Assembly: GCF_016583565.1 (NCBI RefSeq)
Contig: NZ_NRRF01000025.1
Coordinates: 1 to 64,000 of the forward strand
Origin: Thiocystis violacea
GTDB lineage: Bacteria; Pseudomonadota; Gammaproteobacteria; Chromatiales; Chromatiaceae
DNA length: 64,000 nt
Direction of reading: 5' to 3'
Made by a program: the position numbers and the translations under genes. The notes beneath the pieces are model-generated. The model did no database searches. It saw nothing but the letters and a program-made list of their open reading frames with translations, and was not told where the DNA came from. Shown one piece after another: positions 34,124 to 43,912 of this stretch (position 1 is the stretch's first letter; each line of letters starts with the position of its first letter).

Positions 34124-35578
34124 GTGGAGGCCTGGCTGATTGCCAACATGGCGCCGGTGATGTTCATGGCGCTGGTGCTCATCCTGCTGCTGGGTTATCC
34201 GGTCGCCTTTTCGCTTGCCGCGGTCGGCATGCTCTTCGGTTGGATCGGGATCGAGTTGGGCATGCTCACGCCCGCGCTGCTGCAGGCGTTGCCGGACCGC
34301 GTCTTCGGCATCATGCGCAACGAGATCCTGCTCGCGGTGCCCTTCTTCACCTTCATGGGCTTGATTCTCGAGCGCAGCGGCATGGCCGAGGAGCTGCTGG
34401 ACACCGTCGGGCAGATCTTCGGTGGCGTGCGCGGCGGCTTGGCCTATGCGGTGGTCTTCGTCGGCGCGCTGCTGGCGGCGACGACGGGCGTGGTGGCGGC
34501 CTCGGTCATCGCCATGGGGTTGATCTCCTTGCCCATCATGCTGCGCTACGGCTATCACCCCAGGCTGGCGACCGGTGTGATCGCCGCGAGCGGGACCCTG
34601 GCGCAGATCGTCCCGCCGTCGCTGGTGCTGATCGTCATGGCCGACGTGCTGGGCCGCTCGGTGGGGGACATGTACAAGGGCGCCCTGATCCCCGGGCTGC
34701 TGCTGACCGGCTTCTACGCGCTCTTCGTCTTCGGGACCACGATCCTGCGCCCGGAAACCGCGCCGGCCCTGCCTCCCGAGGCGAGGACGCTCCATGGTCG
34801 CGCATTGGCCTGGCGCGTCATCATCGCGCTCATTCCGCCCTTGGCGCTCATTTTCCTGGTGCTGGGAACCATCTTCATCGGCTGGGCGACCCCCACCGAG
34901 GGCGGTGCCATGGGCGCCGTGGGAGCCCTCTTGCTGGCGATCGCCAAGGGGCGGCTGAATCTGACCATGCTGCGGGAGTCCATGACCTCGACCGCACGCA
35001 TCACCAGCTTCGTCATCTTCATCCTCATCGGCTCCAGCGTCTTCAGCCTGACCTTCCGCGGCGTGGACGGAGATCTCTGGGTCGAGCACCTGCTGACCGG
35101 GCTGCCGGGCGGGGTGATGGGCTTCCTCATCTTCGTCAATCTGCTGGTCTTCTTCCTCGCCTTCTTCCTGGATTTCTTCGAGATCTCCTTCATCATCCTG
35201 CCACTGCTGGCGCCCGTCGCCGCCAAGCTGGGGATCGACCTGGTCTGGTTCGGCGTCCTCATGGGCGTGAACATGCAGACCAGCTTCATGCACCCGCCGT
35301 TCGGCTTCGCGCTCTTCTATCTGCGCTCGGTCGCGCCGGCGAAGGTCCGCACGGTCGATATCTACTGGGGGGCGGTGCCCTTTCTCGGCATCCAGCTGTT
35401 CATGGTCTTCCTCATCATCGCCTTCCCGCAGCTGGTGAGCTGGGGGCTGGATGGGCCGACGATCCGCGAGACGCCGACCGAGATCAGCGTCCCCGAGCCG
35501 AAACGCGGCTCCAGCCTGCTCGATAGCTCGGATTTCGATGGGCTCCTGGGCACGCCTCCAGATTCCCTTGGGCAATAG
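34124..35578 (+). CDS. dctM: TRAP transporter large membrane subunit (DctM-like)
   Basis: A 484-residue protein with about 12 hydrophobic segments and DctM signatures: PFFTFMGLILERSGMAEELLD, ATTGVVAASVIAMGLISLP, LAQIVPPSLVLIVMAD, GWATPTEGGAMGAVG and MQTSFMHPPFGFALFYLR. It carries the translocation path, energised by the sodium gradient. It starts with GTG at 34124 with GGAGG eight bases upstream, inside the operon with dctQ. The C-terminal ~35 residues are a hydrophilic tail. The solute-binding partner lies 1.5 kb downstream on the opposite strand (37016-38101). Confidence 0.93.
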   Translation: MEAWLIANMAPVMFMALVLILLLGYPVAFSLAAVGMLFGWIGIELGMLTPALLQALPDRVFGIMRNEILLAVPFFTFMGLILERSGMAEELLDTVGQIFGGVRGGLAYAVVFVGALLAATTGVVAASVIAMGLISLPIMLRYGYHPRLATGVIAASGTLAQIVPPSLVLIVMADVLGRSVGDMYKGALIPGLLLTGFYALFVFGTTILRPETAPALPPEARTLHGRALAWRVIIALIPPLALIFLVLGTIFIGWATPTEGGAMGAVGALLLAIAKGRLNLTMLRESMTSTARITSFVIFILIGSSVFSLTFRGVDGDLWVEHLLTGLPGGVMGFLIFVNLLVFFLAFFLDFFEISFIILPLLAPVAAKLGIDLVWFGVLMGVNMQTSFMHPPFGFALFYLRSVAPAKVRTVDIYWGAVPFLGIQLFMVFLIIAFPQLVSWGLDGPTIRETPTEISVPEPKRGSSLLDSSDFDGLLGTPPDSLGQ

Positions 35579-35969
35579 CCGAACGGTGTTCCGCTCCGTC
35601 ATGTCCGCGGATCGGCGTTGGGCCTCTTGCAGGGGGATTCCGGGAGAGCGAGGCTGGGTGGCGCGGTCTGCTGGCAATGGCGCGCGCGTGGGCCTTGAGC
35701 CAAACGGGTGATGCCTCTTGATTGGCGTTCAAAATCCGCGATCTAGCTCACATACCCACGCAAAACACCTGCGTCAAGGGTAGCAATCCCCTGCCGGGCA
35801 TCCGAGAATCTGGCAGCGAGAGCGTGGCGGATTGGCGGAGCCGAATCGCGATAGATTCGTGGAGTCTCCGTGCCGTCGATTAGCAGCATCCGGTCCAACG
35901 CCGGCCGCAGCCCGGCGAGGCGTTGGGCGCCTGTGGGCACCGTACGGGATTCCATGAGGGACGTGAGGC
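35579..35969. other. Intergenic region, possible lost gene
   Basis: 391 bases between dctM and the Hpt gene. A 78-codon minus-strand frame (35743-35979) reads LLIDGTETPRIYRDSAPPIR and similar, but I recognise no family, and it overlaps the start of the Hpt gene. The promoter for the Hpt gene must be here. Nothing else is seen. Confidence 0.4.
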
Positions 35970-36920
35970 ATGTCGACAATGACGATAGATGAGGACGACC
36001 AGGAAATCATCGACATCTTTGTGGAAGAGGCCGCAGAGGTCCTTCAAGAGATGGGTCGTAACCTGAAGGCCCTGAGCAGCAATCCGAAGGATCGGAACGC
36101 GCTGGGAGAAGTCCGCCGCGGCTTCCATACGCTCAAGGGCAGCGGCCGCATGGCCAAGGCCCTGGATCTTGGCGAGCTGGCCTGGAAGATCGAGAGCATG
36201 CTGAACCGGGCGATCGAGGGAAAGATCGCGGTCAGCGACCCCATGATCAGTCTCCTGACCAAGTGTCACGGCACCATGCCGAAGCTGGTCGACGCCTTCA
36301 AGCGCCATCGGCCCTCGGGCATGGATGCGGACATGGAGTCCATGATGGCCTATGCCGATGCCCTTGCCAGTGGACAGACTCATCCTGTGGCTGCGCAGCG
36401 CCCGGTCTCGGCCACGGCCCCGGCTGGCGCCGGCGATTTGGGCGCGATCCAGGGCAAGCTCGGCGAGCTGCATCGGCAGTTCGAGCAGTCGACCCGACGG
36501 ACCGACGAGGCACTCCATCGCGCCGAGATGGCGCTGCAACAGTCACGCAAGCTGGCCAAGTATCTGGACGCGCTCGCGGCGGAGGTCCAGGGGCAGCATG
36601 CCAGCGCCGATCTCAAGCCGCTGACCGAGCGCGTCAACACCCTGTCGCGCGACATCCTGGAGCTTCGCGAGGTCACGCGCGGCGGACAGGTCCCCGCGGC
36701 GGCTGGCGCACCGGATACGCGCGAGATTCAGCACATCATCGACCAGCGCATGCGCGAGCGCGGTCACGCCGGTGATCGCTCCAGGCAGGAGATGGAGAAG
36801 ACGCTGGACGAGGTCCTGCAAACCGCGCTCTCGGCGCGGCGTCTGGGCGTCTGGGCGCTGACCATCGGTGTCCTGCTGATGGTGGCCGCCGCGGGGACGG
36901 CCGCCTACTTCCTCGCCTGA
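35970..36920 (+). CDS. Membrane-anchored Hpt phosphotransfer protein
   Basis: A 316-residue protein. Residues ~10-115 form an Hpt domain like the first domain of CheA/ChpA: IFVEEAAEVLQEMGRNLKAL, then FHTLKGSGRMAKALDLGELAWKIE with the phospho-accepting His near residue 53. Residues ~150-235 are a coiled coil, and a single membrane helix (about 293-315, VWALTIGVLLMVAAAGTAAYFLA) ends the protein, placing the Hpt domain in the cytoplasm. No kinase or receiver is encoded next to it. It may relay phosphate from a hybrid kinase such as those at 8.5 or 38.5 kb. It lies between the TRAP membrane genes and the TRAP binding-protein gene. Confidence 0.82.
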   Translation: MSTMTIDEDDQEIIDIFVEEAAEVLQEMGRNLKALSSNPKDRNALGEVRRGFHTLKGSGRMAKALDLGELAWKIESMLNRAIEGKIAVSDPMISLLTKCHGTMPKLVDAFKRHRPSGMDADMESMMAYADALASGQTHPVAAQRPVSATAPAGAGDLGAIQGKLGELHRQFEQSTRRTDEALHRAEMALQQSRKLAKYLDALAAEVQGQHASADLKPLTERVNTLSRDILELREVTRGGQVPAAAGAPDTREIQHIIDQRMRERGHAGDRSRQEMEKTLDEVLQTALSARRLGVWALTIGVLLMVAAAGTAAYFLA

Positions 36921-36954
36921 GCCGTCAGCTCACCGACGCCGAGGTCCTCACGCA

Positions 36955-36987
36955 AGAGCCCCGGCACGCCGTGCGTGCCGGGGCTCT
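36955..36987. terminator. Bidirectional hairpin terminator
   Basis: A perfect 15-base stem (36955-36969 with 36973-36987, AGAGCCCCGGCACGC and its complement) with a 3-base loop, in the 95-base gap between the convergent Hpt and DctP genes. It is very stable but lacks a T-run. Confidence 0.75.
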
Positions 36988-37015
36988 GGGCAAGGCGTGA
37001 AGTGTGCGCCGTCGT

Positions 37016-38101
37016 CTACTTCATGCGTCGCACGGCCTGGCGGAAGTTGGACATGGATGACTCGGCGACGCTCCACCAGACGTCGGAGCTCTTCTGGAAG
37101 GCGATCATGGAATCATAGATCTTCTTGAAGGTCGGGTTCTTGGCGGCTTCCTCCGCATAGACCTGTTGCGCGACCTCATAGGCCTTGAGCAGGACATCGT
37201 CGGGGAAGCGGCGCAGCTCGGCGCCGCTCGCCATCAGCCGCTGCAGGGCGGGCGGGTTCTTGGCGTCGTAGGTGGCCAGCATCTCCAGATGGGCATCCTT
37301 GGCCGCGATCGAGAAAGCGGCCTTGTAGGCTGGCGGCAATGCCTCCCACTGCGCCTGGTTGACGTAGAAGACCAGGTGCGTGCCCGGCTCCCACCAGCCG
37401 GGGTAGTAGTAGTACTTCGCGACCTTGTAGAAGCCGAGCTTCTCGTCGTCATAGGGGACCGTCCACTCGGCCGCGTCGATGGCGCCACGCTCCAGGGCGG
37501 GATAGATCTCGCCGCCCGGCAGTGACTGGGGCACCGCGCCCAGCCGCGAGAAGATCTCGGCGCCGAATCCGGGGATGCGAATCTTGAGCCCCTGCAGATC
37601 CTCCAGCGACTTGATCTCCTTGCGGAACCAGCCGCCCATCTGGGCACCCGTGCTGCCGCCAAGGAAGTTGACGATGCCGTACTCGGCGAACATCTCCCGC
37701 AGCAGCTCCATGCCGCCGCCCTCTAGCACCCAGGCGGTCAGCTGGCGCGTGTTGAGGCCGAAGGGGAAGGTCGTCTCCATGGCCAGCGCCTTGTTCTTCC
37801 CGTAGTAGTAGTAGGAGGCGGTGTGCCCGCATTCGACCGTGTTCTGTTGCACGGCATCGAGCACGCCGAAGGGGGGCACGATTTCGCCACCGGCGAAGAC
37901 CCGAATCTCGAAGCGACCATCCGTGAGCTCGGCCACGCGCTTGGCCAAGGTCTCGCCGCCGCCGTAGATGGTGTCCAGGCTCTTGGGGAAGCTCGACGCC
38001 ATGCGCCATTTGATGGCCGGCGCCTCTGCCTTGGCCGGCAGTGAGAAGCCGGCAGCGACAGCGCCGACACCGGCGGTTCTCAGGAAGTCACGTCTCTGCA
38101 T
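37016..38101 (-). CDS. TRAP transporter solute-binding protein (DctP family, TakP-like)
   Basis: A 361-residue periplasmic protein with a twin-arginine-type signal (MQRRDFLRTAG...). It has the DctP fold with motifs close to the alpha-keto-acid-binding TakP branch: SSFPKSLDTIYGGGETLAKRV, GGEIYPALERGAIDAAEWTVPYDDEKLGFYKVAKYYYYPGWWE (the middle part is strongly conserved in TakP) and YDSMIAFQ. Likely ligands are pyruvate or other 2-oxo acids; this is an inference. It should deliver ligand to the DctQM pair encoded 1.5 kb away. A longer frame to 38347 is rejected because the added residues are Arg-rich and precede the signal peptide. Its promoter region is shared with the divergent hybrid kinase. 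Confidence 0.9.
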   Translation of the reverse strand: MQRRDFLRTAGVGAVAAGFSLPAKAEAPAIKWRMASSFPKSLDTIYGGGETLAKRVAELTDGRFEIRVFAGGEIVPPFGVLDAVQQNTVECGHTASYYYYGKNKALAMETTFPFGLNTRQLTAWVLEGGGMELLREMFAEYGIVNFLGGSTGAQMGGWFRKEIKSLEDLQGLKIRIPGFGAEIFSRLGAVPQSLPGGEIYPALERGAIDAAEWTVPYDDEKLGFYKVAKYYYYPGWWEPGTHLVFYVNQAQWEALPPAYKAAFSIAAKDAHLEMLATYDAKNPPALQRLMASGAELRRFPDDVLLKAYEVAQQVYAEEAAKNPTFKKIYDSMIAFQKSSDVWWSVAESSMSNFRQAVRRMK

Positions 38102-38533
38102 GCTGTCCTCCAGGAGGGATAGAGTGCCTTTGCAGGCTCGGGTGCTTGTGTGGGATGCGGACGGAATGTCTCGTCGCGACCGGCGCCGTGGGTGTTCGGC
38201 CCCAGCGGGGACGCATTGTATCCGCATCCGCGCGTCGATGATGCGCCATGCCCGCTGCGGCCCTGACGCGCGGCCTCTCCGGCGCGGATGTCCTGGCCAG
38301 CGAGCCCGCTTCAGACGCCGCGAGCCGATAAGGGCTGGCCTCGCCATTCCAGGTGGCTTCTGCGCGCGGATTGGACCTTGATGCGTTTGTTACGATTGGC
38401 GCACAGAAACGCCGGTGCGCAGGCCGTATCCTCAGGCCATACCCGGACAGGTGTCCGTCGCGATCCGTGTCCTCGGAAAGGCGCCGCTGGTTTTCTCTAC
38501 CGGGGCCACGCGGATCCGGCTGGAGTCCTCATT

Positions 38534-41500
38534 TTGACCGAGTCCACACCTCACTCAGACGCCGATAGCGAGCCGGCGCGGGCATCTGCCGACGAGGATC
38601 GATCGCCCGTCCATGTCTTCGTCTGCGCGCACTGGATCAAGGAGGTGCGCGCTGCCCTGGAGGGTCGTGCGGCGCCCTTGCACCTGAACCTGCACGCGTT
38701 CCCGGTGCGCTGCGGATCCCCGCCCATCAGTGCGCGGGAGCTCGATCGGCGCATCGCCACTCTCCCTGACGGCCCCATCGTCTGGCTTGGCGGACGTTGT
38801 CTCGCCGAGCTGGCTTCGCGGGATGTGGATGCCCGCCAGGGTCTGGATCAACGCGTGGACATCCAGCACATGGGCGAGTGCCTGTACCTCCTGGAAGATC
38901 CGCGCTGGGTCGACGAGCAGTTGAGGCGCGGCGTGTGTCTCTGCACGCCGAGCTGGGTGGAGCACTGGCAGGGCTGTCTGGCGCGAGCGGGCGGCGGGGA
39001 TCTGGCCCCGGACCCGAGGCTCCCGACAGCCGGCACGCCCGAGGTCTTGCTGCTGAATACCGGGCGCGATGCCGGGGTCGAGGCCAAGTTGGCCGAGGTT
39101 TCCGCGCGCCTCGATCGACCCATGGCCACCAGATCGACCGGTCTCGGCTATCTCCGGCTGAATTTGGAGCGGATCCTGGACCGTGCGCGACTCAGGGCCG
39201 AGCAGCGGGCCTCGACCGCACGCATGGCGCTGACGCAGCGTCAGGTCGAGGCGGCCGCGTTGGCCATGGACCTTCTCAGTCGTCTCTCCATGGCGGCCAG
39301 CGAAGCCGAGGCGGCGGTCAAGATCCTCGACATCTTCACCGCGCTCTTCGCACCCTCGCGGCTCTTCTACCTGCCGGTCGACGCCCAGGGGATCCTCGGC
39401 GAGCCCATTGCGGCTCGGCAGCCGACGGCGGCGTCGCTCCGCGAGGCCGCCCGCTTCATCGCCTCGGGGGCGGCCAGCGCCAGGACGGACTCCGGTCAGG
39501 GGGTCTTGCTGCGCATCCATCACGCGCGGGAGACCTATGGCGTCATCTTCCTGCGTGGCTTGGCCGGCGCGGACGGCGGCGAGCCGGTTCCCGCGCTGGC
39601 CCTGCGCATCAGCGGACTCTGTGCCATGGCCATTCAGCGCGCCCGCGCCCTGGACCAGCTGCGCGAGAGCGAGCGCCGCTATCACACCCTGTTCACCTCG
39701 ATGCTCGAGGGCTTCGCGCTGCATGAGGTGATCTGCGACCCCAGCGGGCAGCCGGTCGACTACCGGTTTCTCGATGTCAATCCGGCCTTCGAGGACATGA
39801 CCAAGCTGACGCGCGAGACGCTCGTCGGTCGAACCGTCAAGCAGCTGATGCCAGACATCGAGTCGGTCTGGATCCAGCGTTACGGCGCCGTCGCCCTCAC
39901 GGGCGAGCCGACACGTCTGGAGGAATACTCGGTCTCCCTCGGTCGCTACTTCCGCTGCTATGCCTATTGCCCCTCGCCAGGCTGGTTCGCCGTCATCTGT
40001 GAGGACGTGACCGAGCGCACGCGTGCCGAGCAGGAGCTGGCCGAGCATCGCCATCAGCTCGAAGCACTGGTCGAGCGCCGCACCGAGGAGCTGGCGCTTG
40101 CCAAGCTGGAGGCGGAGCGCGCGAGCCAGGCGAAGAGCGAGTTCCTGGCCAACATGAGCCATGAGATTCGCACGCCGATGAACGCCATCATCGGCTTCGC
40201 GCACATCCTGACCCGCGAGATCGCGGATCCGAGGCAGCGCGACCGCCTGGAGAAGATCGAGGTCGCGGCCAACCACCTCCTGTGCGTCATCAACGACATT
40301 CTCGACATCTCCAAGATCGAGGCAGGCAAGCTCGAGCTCATGGCCGAGGATTTTTCGCCGCCTGTCCTGCTCCAGCAGGTGAGTGCCTTCATCGCGGAAC
40401 GCGTCCAGTTCAAGGGGCTCGCTCTCTCGCTCGACTGCGGCCACCTGCCGCAGGTGTTGAGCGGGGACGTCACCCGGTTGCGCCAAGCCTTGCTCAACTA
40501 CCTGAGCAACGCCGTCAAGTTCACGGATCGCGGCTCGATTCGGCTCAGTGCCCACGCCGTCGAGGAAACGGACAGTGACGTGCTGGTGCGCTTCGAGGTT
40601 CTGGATTCAGGCATCGGTATCGCGCCGGCGGATCAGGCGCGGGTCTTCAGTGCCTTCGAGCAGGTGGATGGCTCCATCCACAGGCGCCACGGCGGAACAG
40701 GGCTCGGGCTCGCCATCACCAGCCGCATCGCCGCGATGATGGAGGGCGAAGTCGGCCTGGAGAGTGCCCCGGGGGCGGGCAGCCTCTTCTGGCTGACGGC
40801 TCGGCTCAAGAAACGCCCGGACGCACGGCTCAAGGGACTCATCGAGATACCCAACCGCAGTATCGCCCAGGACCAGCTGCGCGAACGCCGCCGAGGTGCG
40901 CGCATCCTGGTCGCGGAGGACAACGGCATCAATCAGGAGGTGATCGTCGAGCTGCTGCGCGGGGTCGGATTGACGGTGGAGCTGGCCGCCAGCGGTCGCG
41001 AGGCGCTGGAGCGGGTGAGCCAAGGGCGCTATGACCTCATCCTCATGGACATGCAGATGCCCGAGATGGACGGTCTGGAGGCGACGCGCCGGATTCGCGC
41101 GCGACCCGCGTGCGCGCAGGTGCCCATTCTGGCGATGACCGCCAATGTCTTCGGCGCAGACCGCCTGCGCTGTCTCGAAGCCGGCATGAACGACCACATC
41201 GCCAAGCCGCTCGATCCGTCCAGACTCTTCGAGACCCTGTTGCGCTGGCTCCCCTGTCCGGACGAGGTCGAGGGGGCGCCGCGACCGAGTCCGCCATCGC
41301 CGGGGGAGAGCGGCGCTGTGCCGACGCTCTCGCCTCGTCTCGGCCCGGCCGCGGGTCTGGATGTGGTCAGCGGGCTCGAGTGCGTGGATCAGGACCAGGA
41401 GCGCTATCTCCGCCTGCTCAAACGACTCGTCTGCGAGCACGCCGAGGATGCGGGCAGGATCCTGTCCTGTCTGGCCGCTGGAGACAGGTTCGAGGCACGT

Positions 41501-41716
41501 CGTCTCGCACACTCCCTGAAGGGCTGCTCCGGGACGCTGGGTGCATTTCGTGTCCAAGCGGCGGCGGCGGCGCTCGAGACGGCCATCGAGAACGACCGAC
41601 CGGATGCGGATATTGCACGGCTCATTCAGCACACCAAGGCGGCGCAAGCGGTGCTGGCCGATGCACTGGAGCTCGACCCGGAAGCGCGCGACGCCGTTCA
41701 GGCGCCAGGTTTCTGA
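38534..41716 (+). CDS. Hybrid histidine kinase with DUF1638-like sensor, PAS, receiver and Hpt
   Basis: A 1,060-residue protein if read from the TTG at 38534, chosen because GGAG lies 8 bases upstream and the preceding frame to 38288 is Arg-rich and resembles nothing. Order: a DUF1638-like domain (about 25-215, [19 protein letters not shown]...TPSWVEHW), a GAF-like region (about 240-375), a PAS domain (about 385-500), HisKA with [11 protein letters not shown] (His543), HATPase ([15 protein letters not shown]), a receiver with Asp839, and a C-terminal Hpt with [12 protein letters not shown] (His993). It therefore carries a complete intramolecular phosphorelay; no dedicated response regulator is adjacent. 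Its last 19 bases overlap the convergent antiporter gene. Confidence 0.87.
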   Translation: MTESTPHSDADSEPARASADEDRSPVHVFVCAHWIKEVRAALEGRAAPLHLNLHAFPVRCGSPPISARELDRRIATLPDGPIVWLGGRCLAELASRDVDARQGLDQRVDIQHMGECLYLLEDPRWVDEQLRRGVCLCTPSWVEHWQGCLARAGGGDLAPDPRLPTAGTPEVLLLNTGRDAGVEAKLAEVSARLDRPMATRSTGLGYLRLNLERILDRARLRAEQRASTARMALTQRQVEAAALAMDLLSRLSMAASEAEAAVKILDIFTALFAPSRLFYLPVDAQGILGEPIAARQPTAASLREAARFIASGAASARTDSGQGVLLRIHHARETYGVIFLRGLAGADGGEPVPALALRISGLCAMAIQRARALDQLRESERRYHTLFTSMLEGFALHEVICDPSGQPVDYRFLDVNPAFEDMTKLTRETLVGRTVKQLMPDIESVWIQRYGAVALTGEPTRLEEYSVSLGRYFRCYAYCPSPGWFAVICEDVTERTRAEQELAEHRHQLEALVERRTEELALAKLEAERASQAKSEFLANMSHEIRTPMNAIIGFAHILTREIADPRQRDRLEKIEVAANHLLCVINDILDISKIEAGKLELMAEDFSPPVLLQQVSAFIAERVQFKGLALSLDCGHLPQVLSGDVTRLRQALLNYLSNAVKFTDRGSIRLSAHAVEETDSDVLVRFEVLDSGIGIAPADQARVFSAFEQVDGSIHRRHGGTGLGLAITSRIAAMMEGEVGLESAPGAGSLFWLTARLKKRPDARLKGLIEIPNRSIAQDQLRERRRGARILVAEDNGINQEVIVELLRGVGLTVELAASGREALERVSQGRYDLILMDMQMPEMDGLEATRRIRARPACAQVPILAMTANVFGADRLRCLEAGMNDHIAKPLDPSRLFETLLRWLPCPDEVEGAPRPSPPSPGESGAVPTLSPRLGPAAGLDVVSGLECVDQDQERYLRLLKRLVCEHAEDAGRILSCLAAGDRFEARRLAHSLKGCSGTLGAFRVQAAAAALETAIENDRPDADIARLIQHTKAAQAVLADALELDPEARDAVQAPGF

Positions 41717-43002
41717 GGCGTCTCCCCGGCCCGCGGTCCGGCGAGGCTGGTCCGCGCCAGCTCGCGCTCCGCGCGCGCCCCCATGACGCGCACCAGGGGA
41801 CCGAGCGTGAGACCCTGCACCAGGATGGAGAAGACCACGATCACATAGGTCACGGTGACCAGGATGTCGCGCGTCTCCCCGTGCGGCAGCGACAGCGCCA
41901 GTGCGACCGAGATCCCGCCGCGGATCCCGGCCCAGGTCAGCAGGCTGACGACGCCGGTGGAGAAGCTGCGGAAGCGCCGCATGATGCCGATCGGCACGCC
42001 CACGCTGATCCCGCGCGCGACCAAGACCAGGGGGATGGCGAGCGCCCCCGCCAGCAGGTGGTCCAGGCTGAGGCTGATCACCAGCACCTCCAGCCCGATC
42101 AGGACGAAGAGCACGGCGTTCAGGACTTCGTCCACCAGTTCCCAGAAGTCGTCCAGATGCTGGCGGGTCTTCTCGGACATCGCCCGCTTGCGGCCCTGGT
42201 TGCCGATCAGCAGCCCGGCCACGACGATGGCGATGGGTGCAGAGAGGTGCAGATGCTCGGCCAGCGCATAGCCGCCGGTCGCCAGTGCCAGGGTGACCAG
42301 CACCTCGACCTGATAGTTGTCGATGCGGTAGAGCATCAGGAAGGCCAGCCCGCCCGTGACCAGACCGAAGAGCACACCGCCGATCGCCTCGCGGCCCAGG
42401 AGTTCCAGGAAGCCGAGCGTGCTGATGTCATGACCGCCGCTCGCCAGCCCGGCGATGGTCAGGAAGACGACGACGGCCACGCCATCGTTGAACAGCGACT
42501 CGCCCGTGATCTTGGTCTTGAGCGATTCCGGTGCGCCGGCGTTCTTGAGCACGCCAAGCACGGCGATGGGATCGGTCGGCGAGATCAGGGCGCCGAAGAG
42601 GAAGCAGTCGATCAGCGGCACCTGCAGGCCGACGAGCGGGAAGAGCACATAGGCACCAACGCCGATGATGAGCGTTGCGCCGACGACGCTCGCCGTGGCC
42701 AGGATGGCGATGACCCACTTCTGACGCGCCAGGTCGTTGAGGTCGACGTGCAGCGCGCCGGCGAAGAGCAGGAAGCTCAGCAGCCCGTGCAGCAGGGTGT
42801 CATCGAAGCGGATGTGCTCCAGCATCTGCTGGATGTCCGCTTGAAAGCCGCTGTCGAAGGGCAGGATCAGCAGCCCAAGCGAGACCAGCAGCGCGATGAG
42901 CATGAGCCCGATGGTCGTCGGGAGCCTGAGATAGCGGTCGTTCAGCCAACTGAAGATGGCGGCGATGCTGAGCAGGGTCGCGATGATCTCGAAGAGCGTC
43001 AT
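41698..43002 (-). CDS. CPA1-family sodium/proton antiporter
   Basis: A 434-residue protein with about 12 hydrophobic helices. CPA1/NhaP-type motifs are [36 protein letters not shown] (with the conserved ND pair) and [18 protein letters not shown]. Such proteins exchange Na+ or K+ for H+ in pH and salt homeostasis. The start [12 protein letters not shown] gives a standard first helix. It is followed after 50 bases by the start side of a cyclic-nucleotide-binding gene on the same strand, so co-transcription is possible. Its 3' end overlaps the hybrid kinase by 19 bases. Confidence 0.92.
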   Translation of the reverse strand: MTLFEIIATLLSIAAIFSWLNDRYLRLPTTIGLMLIALLVSLGLLILPFDSGFQADIQQMLEHIRFDDTLLHGLLSFLLFAGALHVDLNDLARQKWVIAILATASVVGATLIIGVGAYVLFPLVGLQVPLIDCFLFGALISPTDPIAVLGVLKNAGAPESLKTKITGESLFNDGVAVVVFLTIAGLASGGHDISTLGFLELLGREAIGGVLFGLVTGGLAFLMLYRIDNYQVEVLVTLALATGGYALAEHLHLSAPIAIVVAGLLIGNQGRKRAMSEKTRQHLDDFWELVDEVLNAVLFVLIGLEVLVISLSLDHLLAGALAIPLVLVARGISVGVPIGIMRRFRSFSTGVVSLLTWAGIRGGISVALALSLPHGETRDILVTVTYVIVVFSILVQGLTLGPLVRVMGARAERELARTSLAGPRAGETPQKPGA

Positions 43003-43052
43003 TGGGATTCAGCCGGGCCGGGCGTCTGCGCGCGGGCGCGGCTTGGCTCGAC

Positions 43053-43535
43053 TCAGTAACGTCCGCCGGTGCCCAGCATGTAGTTGCGCAGCTCGGCGCT
43101 CTCGAGGTTCACGCGCATCAGGTTGCCGTGGGTGATGCGGAAGATGGCGCGCATCACCTTGTAGACCAGGCGCGGATGCGTCTCGATGAGCGCTTCGAAA
43201 TCCTCCGGCTCCAGTGTCAAGACCTTGGCCTCGCCCTCCGCGCGCAGCGCCGCCCTGCGTGTGGAGCCGTCGACGAAGGCGCGGGTGCCGGCGCACTCGC
43301 CAGGGCGCATCTGATAGACGGTTTCTTCCGCGGTGCCCACGGTCTTGCAGACACAGAGCCGACCCTCCGCTAGGATGAAGAGCGTCCGTCGCGCCTCCCC
43401 CTCGTTCACGAGATTCTCGCCCGCCTTGAGCGAGACCATCCCCAGACGCTCGGACAGCACCGCGCGCTCAGGGTCGTCGAGTTCCGCGCCGAGCGGGGAT
43501 TGGGTCAGGATTTCCGATCTGTTGATGTCGTGCAT
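43053..43535 (-). CDS. Cyclic-nucleotide-binding-domain protein without DNA-binding domain
   Basis: A 160-residue protein with one cNMP-binding (Crp/cap-type) beta-barrel: LSERLGMVSLKAGENLVNEGEARRTLFILAEGRLCV, then RPGECAGTRAFVDGSTRRAALRAEGEAKVL, followed by a helix, with no HTH domain. The ATG at 43535 is chosen over a longer frame because GAGGAG lies upstream and homology starts here. It is encoded directly upstream of, and on the same strand as, the antiporter, so it could tune antiporter activity or another target in response to a nucleotide. The phosphate-binding Arg is plausibly in GSTRRAAL. Confidence 0.85.
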   Translation of the reverse strand: MHDINRSEILTQSPLGAELDDPERAVLSERLGMVSLKAGENLVNEGEARRTLFILAEGRLCVCKTVGTAEETVYQMRPGECAGTRAFVDGSTRRAALRAEGEAKVLTLEPEDFEALIETHPRLVYKVMRAIFRITHGNLMRVNLESAELRNYMLGTGGRY

Positions 43536-43912
43536 GGGCTCATCTCCTCTAAGTTGCCGACCCGGAGCACGGACAGTGCGCGATGCCAATTCCACGCGTT
43601 GAGACTGGTCCGCTCCAGGCTGAAGTGTACCGTAAAGCCTCTGCGCTGAAGCCTTGCGGCCGCACGACTCGGGCGCGGCGTCGGAATGGACGGCTTCATC
43701 GAGTTGGCGAGTGCGCGCTCCTGGCCTCCCGCGAGCGACCGCGGGCCGGCTATGCGCAGGCGTCTTTGGCTGCGTCAGCGAGACGGTTCCGACAGCGGGA
43801 TGCAACAATGACGGATCGATGTGCGTATTTACCCCGATTGAGGTCGAGCGGATGCGGATCTGATTCCGCAACCCAAGGTGCTTGCAGGTATTTGCTGTCG
43901 GCGCCGAGGATC
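43536..43912. other. Divergent promoter region
   Basis: 377 bases between the divergent cyclic-nucleotide-binding gene and the sensor kinase gene. The kinase frame stays open back to 43583, but the added residues are Arg-rich and resemble nothing. No repeat or hairpin of note; it must hold promoters for both directions. Confidence 0.45.

Noticed and set aside
34061..35677. 538-codon minus-strand frame opposite dctM
   Set aside because: Asp/Gln/His/Glu-rich translation, typical of the complement of hydrophobic membrane codons.
35743..35979. 78-codon minus-strand frame before the Hpt gene
   Set aside because: Overlaps the Hpt start, has no recognisable family and no good ribosome-binding site; kept only as a note on the intergenic region.
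38288..38533. Upstream extension of the hybrid kinase to an ATG at 38288
   Set aside because: The added 82 residues are Arg/Trp-rich, overlap the divergent DctP promoter region and resemble nothing; the TTG at 38534 has a good ribosome-binding site.
41110..43059. 649-codon plus-strand frame opposite the antiporter
   Set aside because: Low-complexity hydrophilic translation opposite a clear membrane protein; a shadow.
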